A DNA stretch of 64,000 nt, taken from Rhodospirillaceae bacterium (lineage in GTDB: Bacteria > Pseudomonadota > Alphaproteobacteria > Rhodospirillales > Rhodospirillaceae). Below the pieces are notes generated by a model. That model did no database searches, was not told where the DNA came from, and was given only the letters and a program-made list of their open reading frames with translations. Within the stretch, counting starts at the first letter, position 1. The number at the start of each line of letters is the position of its first letter. The stretch spans positions 372,001-436,000 of the forward strand of contig JAPKDQ010000001.1 in assembly GCA_028822445.1 (NCBI GenBank), in the 5' to 3' direction. Position numbers and translations under genes: made by a program. Positions 1 to 9,448 of the stretch are shown here, piece by piece.

Positions 1-1235
1 CCGCCAAATTTAGAATCACTGTCGGGTGCATTGAGTTCCCGTATGGCGAGGCGGTCGACCCCAAGGGTCTTTGCGGCCTTATCCATAAGGGGTTCCATAA
101 CGCAAGCTAGCTGGTTCTGGCCGGGGCCACGTTGCGCGCCCGAGGGCGGCGTATTTGTGGCTACTGGAATGCCTTTCCAGCGCATGGCCACGGGTTGATA
201 GACCAGAGACAGTGCAAGCCCTGCATTTGCATAGTCGGGGAAGGCATCGTTGGCCCCGCTTTGTTGCACTACGTACAAATCGGCAGCGACAAGGCGTCCG
301 TCTTCACTAAAGCCAAGCTTTACGTTTCCTTGGAACCCGTTGCGTCGAGAGCCGAGATAATATTCCTCAGCGCGACTGATGCGCATCATGCACGGGCGTC
401 CAACTTTCTTCGACATATGGGCTGGTATTGTTGCGATTGGGTAGGCTGTACCTTTAGATCCAAAGCCGCCACCGCAGTATTCGGCAATGAGAATGAGATC
501 TTCCGTCTCGATACCACAGTATTTGGCATAGTCCGGGACATTAAATGTATGGCTTTGGGATGATGCATGAAGGTAGCATTTCCCATTTTCCCAATAGGCG
601 AAAGCGCTACGTGGTTCCATGCTCTGATGAGGATGTCCTGCGATAACAAACGTTTCATCGAGAACAAGCGCGGCCTTGGAGAAACCGCCGTCCACGTCAC
701 CGTAGTCCCACTCACTTTGAGGTTTGCCGCGTGGCAATTCGTCATCGTCGGCAGCTGCGAAGTCACGCGCCGTCCATTTGTGCCGTTCGGCTTTGCCTCT
801 AAACAACGCCACGTTGCCGCTGTCATGGACGTCCGGCCCGCCTGGAAACAGGCTGACTAATGGATCAATTACGAATGGCCGTGATTCATATTCAACTTTG
901 ATTTTTTCGAGGGCGTTGGACGCGACTTCTTCACTGATCGCTGCAACGGCCAAGATAGGGTCTCCGACATACTTTGGATGGTTTGTCAGGATCGGCATTT
1001 GCGGTTCAGGTATGTTCGGGACGTCGTCCGCGGTCATGACGTCGATCACGCCGTCCATCTTCAGCGCCTCAGATGCATCCACGTTGCGCACAATGGCATG
1101 CGGCATAGGGCTGACCAGGAGCTTGATAAACAGCATCCCTTCGGCACGGAAATCCTCGGAGTATTTCGCTTTACCCGTAACCTTGGCGCGTACGTCGGGC
1201 GGTGTGAAGTTTTTACCAATATGTTTGTAGGCCAT
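1..1235 (-). CDS. Molybdopterin-binding large subunit of a xanthine dehydrogenase/aldehyde oxidase family hydroxylase (partial)
   Basis: Reading down from the ATG at 1235 gives about 411 codons that stay open to the window edge, so the C-terminal part (family members are usually 700-780 residues) lies outside. The N-terminus (MAYKHIGKNFTPPDVRAKVTGKA) is the family's usual opening, and the Moco-binding glycine motif GGGFGSK is followed by a PPSGAQRGPGQ segment, equivalent to the family's R-G-P-G-Q loop. The protein should carry the molybdenum cofactor and hydroxylate an aldehyde, N-heterocycle or similar substrate using water-derived oxygen. It has no signal peptide of its own. It starts 1 bp after the stop of the [2Fe-2S] subunit, which does have a Tat signal, so co-export as a folded complex is likely. 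No FAD subunit is seen, so an IorAB-like two-subunit type fits best; the substrate is unknown. Confidence 0.9.
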   Translation of the reverse strand, partial: MAYKHIGKNFTPPDVRAKVTGKAKYSEDFRAEGMLFIKLLVSPMPHAIVRNVDASEALKMDGVIDVMTADDVPNIPEPQMPILTNHPKYVGDPILAVAAISEEVASNALEKIKVEYESRPFVIDPLVSLFPGGPDVHDSGNVALFRGKAERHKWTARDFAAADDDELPRGKPQSEWDYGDVDGGFSKAALVLDETFVIAGHPHQSMEPRSAFAYWENGKCYLHASSQSHTFNVPDYAKYCGIETEDLILIAEYCGGGFGSKGTAYPIATIPAHMSKKVGRPCMMRISRAEEYYLGSRRNGFQGNVKLGFSEDGRLVAADLYVVQQSGANDAFPDYANAGLALSLVYQPVAMRWKGIPVATNTPPSGAQRGPGQNQLACVMEPLMDKAAKTLGVDRLAIRELNAPDSDSKFG

Positions 1236-1236
1236 G

Positions 1237-1899
1237 TTAGCTCACCCGTGCTGCGCGCATGATTGAATTGAGGTAGTGGTCGTAGGCACCACACCGGCAA
1301 AGATTTCCAGCCAAACCTTCCCGCGCTTCTTGACGGGTTGGGTTGGGGTTGTTCTTGAGCAGGGCAACGCCAGACATCACTTGTCCCGGGGTGCAAAACC
1401 CGCATTGAGGACCTAGTTCATCAATCATGGCTTGCTGGACAGGATGCAATGTTCCGTCTGGCTGCTCCAACCCTTCGACAGTCGTGACGTCTCGTCCACG
1501 GACAGAGTGGGTCAGGGTTGAGCATGAATTATGCGTAACGTCATCGATCAGTACGGTGCAGGCGCCGCACTCACCACGGTCGCAGGCAAGCTTGGTGCCG
1601 GTGAGGCCCAGCTTGTACCGTAGCGTCATCGCTAGTGTTTCGTTCGGCAGGACGTCGACTGGGCGGTTTTTGCCGTTGATGTTGAGTGTAACGAGGCGTT
1701 CGACTGACCCGGCTGCCGGCGCGGTATCATCTGAACATCCGCTCAAACCTGTCAGCATAAATCCACCAGCAGAGGCTACGGCACCGGTCGCGATAACACT
1801 TTTAATAAAGGTCCGCCGCGTGACAGGGTCACGAGCGTCTTCATAAACAGGCCGGTCGCCGGGTTCTCTAATTGCTGTCTGCGGAGTGTCGTTCGCCAT
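1237..1899 (-). CDS. Tat-exported [2Fe-2S] small subunit of a molybdenum hydroxylase
   Basis: 220 residues. The N-terminus has a twin-arginine motif (RRTFIK, Arg28-Arg29), a hydrophobic stretch and a lipobox-like L-S-G-C ending at Cys55, so it may be a Tat-exported lipoprotein. The mature part has the two cluster motifs of the family: the ferredoxin-type CDRGECGAC with a following Cys, and the C-terminal CGFC...CRCG four-helix motif. It should pass electrons from the molybdenum centre of the adjacent large subunit to a membrane or periplasmic acceptor. It is the first gene of a two-gene operon. The divergent cytochrome b561-type gene at 2151 is a plausible but unproven electron acceptor. Confidence 0.92.
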   Translation of the reverse strand: MANDTPQTAIREPGDRPVYEDARDPVTRRTFIKSVIATGAVASAGGFMLTGLSGCSDDTAPAAGSVERLVTLNINGKNRPVDVLPNETLAMTLRYKLGLTGTKLACDRGECGACTVLIDDVTHNSCSTLTHSVRGRDVTTVEGLEQPDGTLHPVQQAMIDELGPQCGFCTPGQVMSGVALLKNNPNPTRQEAREGLAGNLCRCGAYDHYLNSIMRAARVS

Positions 1900-2150
1900 A
1901 AATTAAATCTCTCTCTTAGTAAGCCGGCTGCGTGGCTGGGCACCTAAAAATTTAAGCCACCCTAAATACCCTAGGAATTAGGCCAAATGTAGTGAATTCG
2001 ACCCCGAATAATGTTTGAATCCCGATTCACCGCCACGGTGCGACCATATTTACCAGTTTGGCTTGCTCTTCTTAGCCATCTGAGCCCTTTTTCCGCACCC
2101 AATAAGCCATTAGGTTCTGGGCCTGAAAGTAAAAGGGAATCGCTACGCTC

Positions 2151-2777
2151 ATGTCTTCTGATCGAATTATACGCCACCATTTGGTGGACCGCCTGTTTCA
2201 CTGGGCCATGGCGGCCAGCATGTTGACCCTGCTTGGAACAGGCTTATGCCCGATTCTCGGCCTGGAATTTGATTGGGTGCCGGTTCACTGGATCGCGGGG
2301 GTGATATTAGCGATCACTGTTATTTGGCACATTACTCGAGCTTTGCTGCAACAAGACTTGATGTCAATCTGGATCGGCCCAATTGAACTTCTAAAAACGA
2401 TAGGGTCTATCAGAAGTGGTATTTTTTCGAAGCCTGGGAAGTACTCGATTGCTCAACGGTTGATGCACAGCACCGTGACTGTGTTTTGCTTAGGTGCGCT
2501 GGTTACAGGCCTATTGATGATGGTTCGGATTGATACGCCGTTCTGGGAGAGAAACCCTTACCTCCTCTCTCAATCGACGTGGGGTTGGATTTACGTTCTG
2601 CACGGCCTGGCTGCTCTTATCTTTGTTAGCGTGATCATGCTGCATGTTTACTTTGCGCTACGCCCTGAAAAATTGTTTTACACGCGTTCTATGATCCTCG
2701 GATGGATTACACGCAAAGAATTGGAGGACAACCATGACCCAGATTTATGGAAAGACGCAGGAGATCACTCAGTATGA
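2151..2777 (+). CDS. Cytochrome b561 / formate-dehydrogenase gamma-type membrane cytochrome b
   Basis: 208 residues with four hydrophobic segments. Histidines sit where this family places heme b ligands: HHLVDRLFHW before helix 1, VHWIAG and WHITRAL around helix 2, and HGLAALIF...LHVYFAL in the last helix. The role is transmembrane electron transfer between periplasmic redox enzymes and the quinone pool. The start is the ATG opening MSSDRIIRHHLVDRLFHW. It lies divergent from the molybdenum hydroxylase operon and its stop overlaps the start of the next gene (ATGA), so the two are probably co-translated. Which enzyme it serves is inference. Confidence 0.85.
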   Translation: MSSDRIIRHHLVDRLFHWAMAASMLTLLGTGLCPILGLEFDWVPVHWIAGVILAITVIWHITRALLQQDLMSIWIGPIELLKTIGSIRSGIFSKPGKYSIAQRLMHSTVTVFCLGALVTGLLMMVRIDTPFWERNPYLLSQSTWGWIYVLHGLAALIFVSVIMLHVYFALRPEKLFYTRSMILGWITRKELEDNHDPDLWKDAGDHSV

Positions 2778-3172
2778 GCGATGACCTAAAGTTTGCTGCT
2801 TGTGTTGAAGCCATAGAATCTGCTTATGAGTTTATGCTCGCGTATGCTGCGCAGGGCAGGGATAAAGAAGGCTCGCGTGCCGACGGTCCATCTATCCGCG
2901 TATTCTTGACGTCGGCGAGTGCAGCGCTTCATGCAGTAGAGCCAGCGTTACAGGATAAAATTTCTGGCGGGGCTAGTGAAAATGCAGAGCAACTTAACGG
3001 TTTTTCTGCGGTCTTAGGCGATGATGCCAAGCGCGCGGCTGCGGCAGTTGATTTGGCTCTGTCTGTGCCCTCGATCTCGTCTCAGTTGGTCGACAACCTC
3101 AATGCATCAATCCATTTGAGGGCTCTGTTAACCAGCCTATTCCTCGTTGATGAGGCCATGCGCAAGTCCTAG
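2774..3172 (+). CDS. Hypothetical protein co-translated with the cytochrome b561-type gene
   Basis: 132 residues, mostly helical, rich in Ala, Ser and Leu, with no signal peptide, cysteine motif or recognised domain. The ATG at 2774 overlaps the preceding stop by four bases (ATGA), a classic translational coupling; an upstream in-frame start at 2747 would lie inside the cytochrome gene and was not used. It could be a small cytoplasmic accessory protein for the cytochrome or hydroxylase system. I do not recognise the family. Confidence 0.7.
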   Translation: MSDDLKFAACVEAIESAYEFMLAYAAQGRDKEGSRADGPSIRVFLTSASAALHAVEPALQDKISGGASENAEQLNGFSAVLGDDAKRAAAAVDLALSVPSISSQLVDNLNASIHLRALLTSLFLVDEAMRKS

Positions 3173-3210
3173 CCCGCGTTGATATGCGTAATCTCTGAGG
3201 TTTTTGAAAA

Positions 3211-3285
3211 TGGTGCTGCCGGAAGGAATTGAACCTTCGGCCTCTCCCTTACCAAGGGAGTGCTCTACCCCTGAGCTACGGCAGC
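3211..3285 (-). tRNA. tRNA-Thr(GGT)
   Basis: The complementary strand folds into a 75-nt cloverleaf. The acceptor stem GCTGCCG pairs with CGGCAGC and is followed by A and an encoded CCA. The D-arm contains GCTCAGGGGTAGAGC, the anticodon stem CTCCC/GGGAG closes the loop TTGGTAA (anticodon GGT, threonine), and the T-arm contains GGTTCAATTCC. It stands alone between the hypothetical gene ending at 3172 and the small ORF at 3469. Confidence 0.96.
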
Positions 3286-3468
3286 ACAAGCTCGATGACC
3301 TTTATCTATCTCAGCGGCGCGGACAATGCCACAAGGCCTAAGGGGGTGCAAGGCGCTGTTTTTGGCTTTAAACCGGTCTTTTTCTGGGGTTCGAGTAACG
3401 GTTGACCGACTTGGAAGACGCCGCCAAACTGATGTTTCATTCGCCTTAAATAGGTTAGGCCAACGTTT

Positions 3469-3642
3469 ATGCCCGATACGCCCAAACAGAAATTGCCGAC
3501 GAAGACTGAGGCGGCCAAGGTCCGATCTGCTGCTGCGCTCAGAGAGAACCTCAAGCGCCGCAAAGCACAGGCGCGCCAACAGTCTGAGAGGTTGGTGATT
3601 GCCGCCCAGAAACAAAGTCAAGGTCACGACAAAACTCAATAG
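3469..3642 (+). CDS. Small basic conserved-type protein upstream of dcd
   Basis: 57 residues opening MPDTPKQKLPTKTEAAKVRS and continuing with an Arg/Lys/Gln-rich helix (RENLKRRKAQARQQSER). The composition and the position just upstream of dcd resemble a small unnamed protein seen in alphaproteobacterial genomes, but I give no function. The reading frame is open from the ATG to TAG at 3640-3642. A strongly charged helix could bind nucleic acid; that is speculation. Confidence 0.6.
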   Translation: MPDTPKQKLPTKTEAAKVRSAAALRENLKRRKAQARQQSERLVIAAQKQSQGHDKTQ

Positions 3643-3719
3643 CTTGAGACCCTGCGAACCCTGGGCTACAAGACATGATACTTTTTTTGTAGATTTATCC
3701 AGGTGAGGGGAACCCGGTC

Positions 3720-4274
3720 ATGTCTGTAATGCCCGACAGTTGGATTCGTCGTAAGGCGGTAGAAGATGGCATGATCGAGCCGTTCACGGACCGGCTCGAG
3801 CGGAAAGACGTTATCTCGTATGGCGTGTCGTCTTATGGTTACGACGCCCGGGTGTCTGACGAATTTAAGATCTTCACAAATGTTAATAATACCGTTGTGG
3901 ACCCAAAAAACTTTTCGACCCAGGGATTTGTTGACCGCAAAACAGATGTCTGTGTCATCCCACCGAATAGTTTTGTATTGGCGCGCACCGTTGAATTGTT
4001 CCGCATCCCTCGTGACGTGCTGGTGATTTGTCTTGGCAAGTCGACGTATGCGCGCTGTGGAATCATCGTCAATGTGACGCCTCTCGAGCCAGAGTGGGAG
4101 GGCCATGTGACGCTGGAGTTTTCTAATACTACGCCACTACCAGCCCGCATCTACGCCAACGAAGGCGCATGCCAGTTTATTTTCCTCAAGGGCGACAGCG
4201 AGTGTGATGTTTCCTATGCGGATCGCAAAGGAAAGTATCAAGGTCAGCAGGGCGTAACCCTGCCGAAGCTCTAA
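3720..4274 (+). CDS. dcd: dCTP deaminase
   Basis: 184 residues, the normal length for Dcd. It deaminates dCTP to dUTP, supplying dUMP for thymidylate synthesis, as a cytoplasmic trimer of the dUTPase superfamily. Recognisable blocks are [10 protein letters not shown] at the start, [13 protein letters not shown], the [10 protein letters not shown] loop, and [17 protein letters not shown], which holds the family's catalytic glutamate region. The C-terminus has the usual [14 protein letters not shown] tail. An AGGTGAGGGG stretch 8-10 bases upstream of ATG 3720 supports the start. Confidence 0.98.
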   Translation: MSVMPDSWIRRKAVEDGMIEPFTDRLERKDVISYGVSSYGYDARVSDEFKIFTNVNNTVVDPKNFSTQGFVDRKTDVCVIPPNSFVLARTVELFRIPRDVLVICLGKSTYARCGIIVNVTPLEPEWEGHVTLEFSNTTPLPARIYANEGACQFIFLKGDSECDVSYADRKGKYQGQQGVTLPKL

Positions 4275-4342
4275 GTTACGTGCCCTTGGTGTACCAAGCT
4301 TCAGTCTTTCTTCTGCCCCACCTAATCGGAATGGTGTAACGC

Positions 4343-5617
4343 ATGGACGCTATTCGTATACACGGCGGTATTCCGCTTAACGGTGAGATCGCGATTTCAG
4401 GCGCAAAGAATGCTGCGTTGCCCCTTATGGCGGCGTGTTTGCTGAGCGACGAACCGTTGGTTCTTTCGAATGTACCGGCGCTTGCAGATATAAATACGAT
4501 GGCCCGTTTGCTGGAACAGCATGGCGCATCGATTGAGCCAGTTGATGACGGCCATACAGTCACACTCCACGCCAACACGATTACGAGCACGGAAGCGCCA
4601 TACGACTTGGTTCGTAAGATGCGTGCATCGATTCTTGTGCTTGGACCACTTGTGGCGCGTGAAGGGCGGGCTAGAGTGTCCTTGCCGGGTGGCTGTGCAA
4701 TCGGGACACGCCCTGTGGACCTTCACCTCAAAGCTCTTGAAGCATTAGGTGCAGAAATCGAACTTGCCGGCGGGTATGTGGAGGCGCGTATTCCCGCAGG
4801 GAAGAGCCGCCTAACAGGCGCTCGCTTTACGTTCCCTATGGTTACGGTCGGTGGCACTGAGAACTTGCTAATGGCGGCCTGTCTGGCTGACGGCGAAACT
4901 GTGATTGAGAACGCAGCGCGGGAGCCCGAGATAACCGACCTTGCAATGTGTCTCATTGCCATGGGCGCAAAAATTACAGGCCTTGGCTCGGGAACTCTCA
5001 CTGTGAAGGGCGTTGATCGATTGCATGCTGGGTCCCACAGCGTTGTGCCAGACCGCATCGAAACAGGAACGTATGCGCTGGCGGCCGCTATTACGCGCGG
5101 CACGATAAAGCTCACGAATACAAGGGCGGATATTCTTGATTCTATTATTGGTGCGATGCGTCAGGCTGGCGTGGGTGTTACAATCGAAGGTGATTCAATT
5201 ACCGTCACGGCCTCAAGTGGCTTAAAGGGCGTGGACGTGATGACAGAGCCGTACCCGGGTTTTCCAACGGACATGCAGGCACAGTGGATGGCACTCATGA
5301 CCACCGCCGATGGTGCGGCGATGGTGACGGAAACAATTTTCGAAAATAGGTTTATGCATGTCCCTGAGCTCGGGCGTTTCGGCGCAGATGTGAACGTTCA
5401 CGGCGGCTCGGCGATCGTGCGTGGAAAGGCGAATTTATCCGGCGCGCCAGTCATGGCAACCGACCTGAGGGCTTCGGTATCTCTGGTACTAACAGGGCTC
5501 GCAGCTAAGGGCGAAACGATCGTTAATCGCGTCTACCACCTCGACCGCGGTTATGAGCGGTTGGAAGAAAAGCTAGCAGCGTGTGGCGCTCGGATAGAGC
5601 GCATTCAAGGCGTTTGA
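4343..5617 (+). CDS. murA: UDP-N-acetylglucosamine 1-carboxyvinyltransferase
   Basis: 424 residues, full length for MurA. It catalyses the first committed step of peptidoglycan synthesis, moving enolpyruvate from PEP to UDP-GlcNAc in the cytoplasm. Lys22 in GAKNAALP and the PEP-binding/catalytic cysteine in [15 protein letters not shown] (about residue 118) are present. Because the cysteine is conserved, the enzyme should be fosfomycin-sensitive in principle. The FPTDMQAQ substrate-binding segment and the [11 protein letters not shown]-terminal block also match. It is followed by a long spacer of about 515 bp before hisG. Confidence 0.98.
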   Translation: MDAIRIHGGIPLNGEIAISGAKNAALPLMAACLLSDEPLVLSNVPALADINTMARLLEQHGASIEPVDDGHTVTLHANTITSTEAPYDLVRKMRASILVLGPLVAREGRARVSLPGGCAIGTRPVDLHLKALEALGAEIELAGGYVEARIPAGKSRLTGARFTFPMVTVGGTENLLMAACLADGETVIENAAREPEITDLAMCLIAMGAKITGLGSGTLTVKGVDRLHAGSHSVVPDRIETGTYALAAAITRGTIKLTNTRADILDSIIGAMRQAGVGVTIEGDSITVTASSGLKGVDVMTEPYPGFPTDMQAQWMALMTTADGAAMVTETIFENRFMHVPELGRFGADVNVHGGSAIVRGKANLSGAPVMATDLRASVSLVLTGLAAKGETIVNRVYHLDRGYERLEEKLAACGARIERIQGV

Positions 5618-6133
5618 AGTTTAGACCCTCAGAACACCAAATTTTATATGGCTTTGCGATCGGATAGGCCGTTATTCGGGACGAATATCAAGTCATATTG
5701 GGGTGATAGTGTTCTTAAAACTGTGAGGCCTAAATGCTGAGCGCCGTTTAACAAAAATTACGAGAAGCCAGCTAACTAATCTGATTTGAAGGTGCTGTTC
5801 CTAAACTGCACTCTAAGGAAATTGTCAAGGTGGCTTGATACAGAATGGCTATTCGAAATCTCAAAAGCGACTATTGAAAAATAATTTTCCCAACCGGAAT
5901 ATTATCTTCATGACCTGGAATTTAATTTACCTGGCTAGAATGTTTAAAGCCGCGGGCGGGGTGCTAGCCCATAGTAATAGGCATTTTTTGTGGGATGCAG
6001 GAAGTCGATTCGACTCGGATAACGCGTAGCACCGCTAACTGAGCGCGGGGGAAAATTGAGGCCACCCCTAGCTCTTGAACGCCTTGCGTGCTAAACGCGC
6101 GGCCATTATCGAGATTTAATTGGACGTCTGGAA
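5618..6133 (+). other. Intergenic spacer between murA and hisG
   Basis: About 515 bases with no convincing gene. The only frame above 60 codons (5835-6029) has no good ribosome binding site, an odd composition and no recognisable domain, so I do not call it. I see no RNA fold or terminator I would defend. The hisG-hisD promoter must lie here or just upstream of 6134. Confidence 0.5.
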
Positions 6134-6799
6134 ATGGCCCAAGATCAGCTCATTATAGCTCTGCCAAAGGGGCGAATCATGGAAGAGGCGAGACCGCTCT
6201 TGGATGCGGTTGGGATTCAACCTGAATCTGCCTTTGATGACGGCAGCTCACGTCAGCTGCAATTTTCCACCAATCTAGATCACGTGTCGATTATTCGGGT
6301 GCGATCGTTTGATGTTGCTACCTTTGTGGCCTTCGGGGCTGCTCAGTTGGGTGTCGCCGGAAATGACGTGCTGATGGAATTCGATTATCCGGAAATTTAC
6401 GCGCCCCTTGACCTTCGAATTGGTGGGTGCCGGCTATGTATTGCGCAGTCGAAAGAATTAGGTGAGACCTTTGATGTCTCGCGGCTATCACATGTCCGGG
6501 TAGCAACAAAGTACCCAGAGACGACCAGGCGGTACTTTGCCGCTAAAGGACTTCAGGCGGAATGCGTAAAACTGAATGGTGCGATGGAACTCGCACCAAA
6601 GCTCGGGTTAACGCCTCGCATTGTTGATCTTGTGTCATCCGGTCGGACCTTGAAAGAGAATGGTTTGGTGGAAGTTGCGACCATTGCTGACATATCATCT
6701 CGTTTGGTTGTTAACCGGACGGCGCTTAAGGTGCGTTCTGAAGAAATTAACGGTTGGATTGAAGAATTCCGGAGTGCGGTGGATGCCCAAGCGGCTTAG
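6134..6799 (+). CDS. hisG: ATP phosphoribosyltransferase, short form
   Basis: 221 residues, the short form of HisG that lacks the C-terminal regulatory ACT-like domain. It condenses ATP with PRPP in the first step of histidine biosynthesis. The opening [15 protein letters not shown], the [10 protein letters not shown] block and [14 protein letters not shown] (PRPP-binding loop) are typical. Short HisG proteins normally need the HisRS-like regulatory partner HisZ, which is not in this window. Its 3' end overlaps hisD by 17 bases, so the two are one operon. Confidence 0.97.
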   Translation: MAQDQLIIALPKGRIMEEARPLLDAVGIQPESAFDDGSSRQLQFSTNLDHVSIIRVRSFDVATFVAFGAAQLGVAGNDVLMEFDYPEIYAPLDLRIGGCRLCIAQSKELGETFDVSRLSHVRVATKYPETTRRYFAAKGLQAECVKLNGAMELAPKLGLTPRIVDLVSSGRTLKENGLVEVATIADISSRLVVNRTALKVRSEEINGWIEEFRSAVDAQAA

Positions 6800-8078
6800 C
6801 AATACCGACGCAGACTTTGAAACCGCGTTCGACAGCTTGCTTACGGCGAGCCGAGAAGAGAAGTCGGATGTGGACGGCGTGGTGTCCGGCATTATTGCCG
6901 ACGTTAAAGCGCGTGGCGATGAAGCCGTTCTTGAATATACCGCAAAGTTTGATCGTTTAGATGTATTGGCCGGTGGCTTGGCGATTTCTCCGGATGAGAT
7001 TGCTGAGGCTAAGTCAGCTTGTGATCCGGGCCTTCTAGAAATAATGCAAGTGGCGGCAGCGCGCATTCGAAGTTACCACGAGCGCCAGATGCCTGCAGAC
7101 CTCCGCTATGATGCGAGCGAGGGCGTTTCACTTGGGTATCGCTGGACTGCGATGAAGGCTGCGGGGCTTTATGTCCCTGGCGGGACTGCAGCGTTGTTTT
7201 CATCGGTGCTTATGAATGCAGTTCCGGCTCGGGTGGCAGGTGTCGAGCGTTTGGTTGTGACGCTGCCAACCCCCGACGGCAAGACTACGCCTTCAATGCT
7301 CGCTGCGTGCTCCATAGCTGGTGTGGACGAAGTTTATCGCGTTGGCGGAGCGCAAGCGATTGCTGCTCTAGCTTATGGTACGAACACTATAGAACCTGTT
7401 GATGTCATTGTTGGGCCGGGCAACGCTTATGTTGCCTCGGCAAAAAAGCAGGTCTTTGGCGATGTCGGTATTGATATGGTCGCTGGCCCGTCAGAAGTAA
7501 CGGTTGTTGCGGATGGGCAAAATGATCCCGCATGGATTGCTGCAGACCTCCTCGCGCAGGCGGAGCACGATACTTCGTCCCAGTCTATTTTAATTACTGA
7601 TGACAGCAGTTTTGGTGACCGCGTTGCTGAATCTGTGGAACTCCAGGTTAAGTCATTAGGGAGGGCCGATATTGCACAAGCTAGCTGGGAGGTTCATGGG
7701 GCGATTATTGTCATTCAATCGATGGAAGACGCCCCTGCGCTCGTGGACCGCATTGCGCCAGAACACCTTGAACTTGCAGTTAAAGACCCGGAAGCGCTTT
7801 CTGAAAAAATTCGAAATGCGGGCGCAATTTTTCTCGGCCGTTATACTCCCGAGGCTATAGGCGATTACATCGCGGGGCCTAGCCACGTTCTACCGACATC
7901 CGGCACAGCACGCTTTTCTTCCGGGCTTAGCGTCATAGATTTTTTGAAGAGAACGTCATTGATCGGATGTACGGCAGATGGATTGCGTTCGATTGGGAAA
8001 GGCGCCGCGGCAATGGCTGAAGCCGAAGACTTAGTCGCTCACGCTCGATCAGTCTCGATCCGGTTGAACCTGGAATAG
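6783..8078 (+). CDS. hisD: Histidinol dehydrogenase
   Basis: 431 residues from the ATG at 6783 ([16 protein letters not shown]), which overlaps the end of hisG. It performs the last two oxidations of histidine synthesis, histidinol to histidinal to histidine, with NAD and zinc. Signature segments include [48 protein letters not shown] with neighbouring zinc-ligand residues, and APEHLEL, which holds the catalytic Glu-His pair. Length and motifs are complete. An upstream start at 6660 would run through hisG and was rejected. Confidence 0.98.
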   Translation: MPKRLSNTDADFETAFDSLLTASREEKSDVDGVVSGIIADVKARGDEAVLEYTAKFDRLDVLAGGLAISPDEIAEAKSACDPGLLEIMQVAAARIRSYHERQMPADLRYDASEGVSLGYRWTAMKAAGLYVPGGTAALFSSVLMNAVPARVAGVERLVVTLPTPDGKTTPSMLAACSIAGVDEVYRVGGAQAIAALAYGTNTIEPVDVIVGPGNAYVASAKKQVFGDVGIDMVAGPSEVTVVADGQNDPAWIAADLLAQAEHDTSSQSILITDDSSFGDRVAESVELQVKSLGRADIAQASWEVHGAIIVIQSMEDAPALVDRIAPEHLELAVKDPEALSEKIRNAGAIFLGRYTPEAIGDYIAGPSHVLPTSGTARFSSGLSVIDFLKRTSLIGCTADGLRSIGKGAAAMAEAEDLVAHARSVSIRLNLE

Positions 8079-8087
8079 GGGGCGGTC

Positions 8088-8606
8088 GTGCCATCTGGGG
8101 CAGACCCAAAACACTTGTCCGACACGGATGAACCCAAGAATTCAATCGTCAAGATAATGCTAGACGAAGGTTCCTTCTTGCGCCGCCGCCCCGAGGTCGA
8201 GCATGAGCGGGCTGTTGCCCTATTTGATTTGCTAGAGCGCAATACCTTTGAGTTGTCAGGTGAGGGAGCGGTCCCCAGCCCTTATCATGTAAGCCTTGCG
8301 CTCAAAGACGACAGGCTTGTCTTCGTGCTGTCAACGCCCAAAGATGAACTGATCCAGGATATCGTGCTCTCCGTTCGCCCGTTTCGTTCGATCATCAAAG
8401 ATTACTTTATGATCTGTGAGTCTTATTTCGACGCGATTAAGACAATGTCGCCAACTAAAATTGAAGCGATTGATATGGGGCGGCGTGGTTTACACAGCGA
8501 AGGGGCGGAAATGCTTAAAGAGCGTCTCAGCGAACACATTGTCCTTGATCATGACACCGCTCGTCGGTTGTTCACCCTGTTATGTGTGCTCCACATGCGA
8601 GTGTAG
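8088..8606 (+). CDS. UPF0262 family protein
   Basis: 172 residues starting at GTG 8088, ten bases after hisD. It matches the UPF0262 family by the segments RRRPEVEHERAVALFDLLERNTFE, LVFVLS and SVRPFRSIIKDYFMICESYFDAI. The function is not known. In Alphaproteobacteria the family is commonly found exactly here, between hisD and a low-molecular-weight phosphatase/infA block. There is no signal or membrane segment. The start could be a little further downstream, since family members are often near 160 residues. Confidence 0.88.
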   Translation: MPSGADPKHLSDTDEPKNSIVKIMLDEGSFLRRRPEVEHERAVALFDLLERNTFELSGEGAVPSPYHVSLALKDDRLVFVLSTPKDELIQDIVLSVRPFRSIIKDYFMICESYFDAIKTMSPTKIEAIDMGRRGLHSEGAEMLKERLSEHIVLDHDTARRLFTLLCVLHMRV

Positions 8607-8610
8607 AGAC

Positions 8611-9054
8611 ATGGATTTTCTACCTTCTGCAGTTCTGTTTTGTTGCACGCATAATGCAATTCGATCTCCTATGGCAGAGGGAATAATGAAACGGTTTCAT
8701 GGGGCTCAGGTGTTCGTAGACTCGGTCGGTGTGCACGCTGGAGAAACGGACCCATTCGTTATTGAAGTGATGAAGGAGATTGGGGTGGATATCAGTAAGC
8801 ATAAAGTTAAGACATTTGATCAGCTCGCAGACGGTTCATTTGATTACATAATCTCGTTGTCACCCCATGCGCAGCACAAGGCCGTCGATCTCACCCGCTA
8901 CATGGCCTGTGAAGTTGTGTTCTGGAATACCTTCGACCCGACCCTTGTGAGGGGGTCTCGGGAAACGCGCCTGACAGCCTATCGTGAGGTCCGAGATCGG
9001 CTTCAGCAGCGCATTTTGGAGATATTCCCCTACACGGAAGACGGGGCATTTTAG
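8611..9054 (+). CDS. Low-molecular-weight protein-tyrosine-phosphatase-like protein
   Basis: 147 residues. The N-terminus has the phosphate-binding loop C-T-H-N-A-I-R-S-P, the CX5R active site of LMW phosphatases and arsenate reductases, and FDPT near residue 110 may supply the general acid. The likely reaction is dephosphorylation of phosphotyrosine proteins, with arsenate reduction as the alternative; the sequence does not decide. ATG 8611 lies four bases after the UPF0262 stop, so the two are co-transcribed. In-frame starts further upstream run into that gene and were discarded. Confidence 0.88.
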   Translation: MDFLPSAVLFCCTHNAIRSPMAEGIMKRFHGAQVFVDSVGVHAGETDPFVIEVMKEIGVDISKHKVKTFDQLADGSFDYIISLSPHAQHKAVDLTRYMACEVVFWNTFDPTLVRGSRETRLTAYREVRDRLQQRILEIFPYTEDGAF

Positions 9055-9186
9055 CAACAATTGCGCGGATTCCGTGGTTTATGTATGAAAACCCTTGACC
9101 CGAGGGCATTCTGTGCCCTTTCTGTGCACCGAAGTGTGGTCTAGGTCTGTTATTAGGCCGCCGAATAACCCTAGTGATGAGGATTG

Positions 9187-9405
9187 ATGGCTAAAGAAGA
9201 AATGATGGAGTTTTCCGGAACGGTATCGGAAATTCTTCCGAATGCTATGTTCCGGGTGAAGCTGGAAAATGAGCATGAAATACTTGCACACACATCCGGT
9301 AAAATGCGGAAAAATAGGATACGCGTCCTCGCTGGAGATAAGGTCAATGTGGAGATGACACACTACGACCTTACTAAAGGGCGCATCACATTTAGATTTA
9401 AGTGA
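9187..9405 (+). CDS. infA: Translation initiation factor IF-1
   Basis: 72 residues forming a single OB-fold (S1-like) domain: [45 protein letters not shown] and [23 protein letters not shown]. It binds the ribosomal A site during initiation. ATG 9187 is preceded by GATGAGGA as ribosome binding site; a TTG one codon earlier is possible but not needed. It sits in its usual alphaproteobacterial place upstream of maf. Confidence 0.99.
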   Translation: MAKEEMMEFSGTVSEILPNAMFRVKLENEHEILAHTSGKMRKNRIRVLAGDKVNVEMTHYDLTKGRITFRFK

Positions 9406-9448
9406 TGTTTAGGCGCGGCCAGACTTAGGCTGAGACGGCACCGACATT

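Noticed and set aside
132-563. Plus-strand frames over the first kilobase
   Set aside because: They are antisense shadows of the molybdenum-hydroxylase large subunit, which is open on the minus strand from 1235 to the edge.
5835-6029. 64-codon plus-strand frame in the murA-hisG spacer
   Set aside because: No ribosome binding site, no domain and atypical composition; probably chance.
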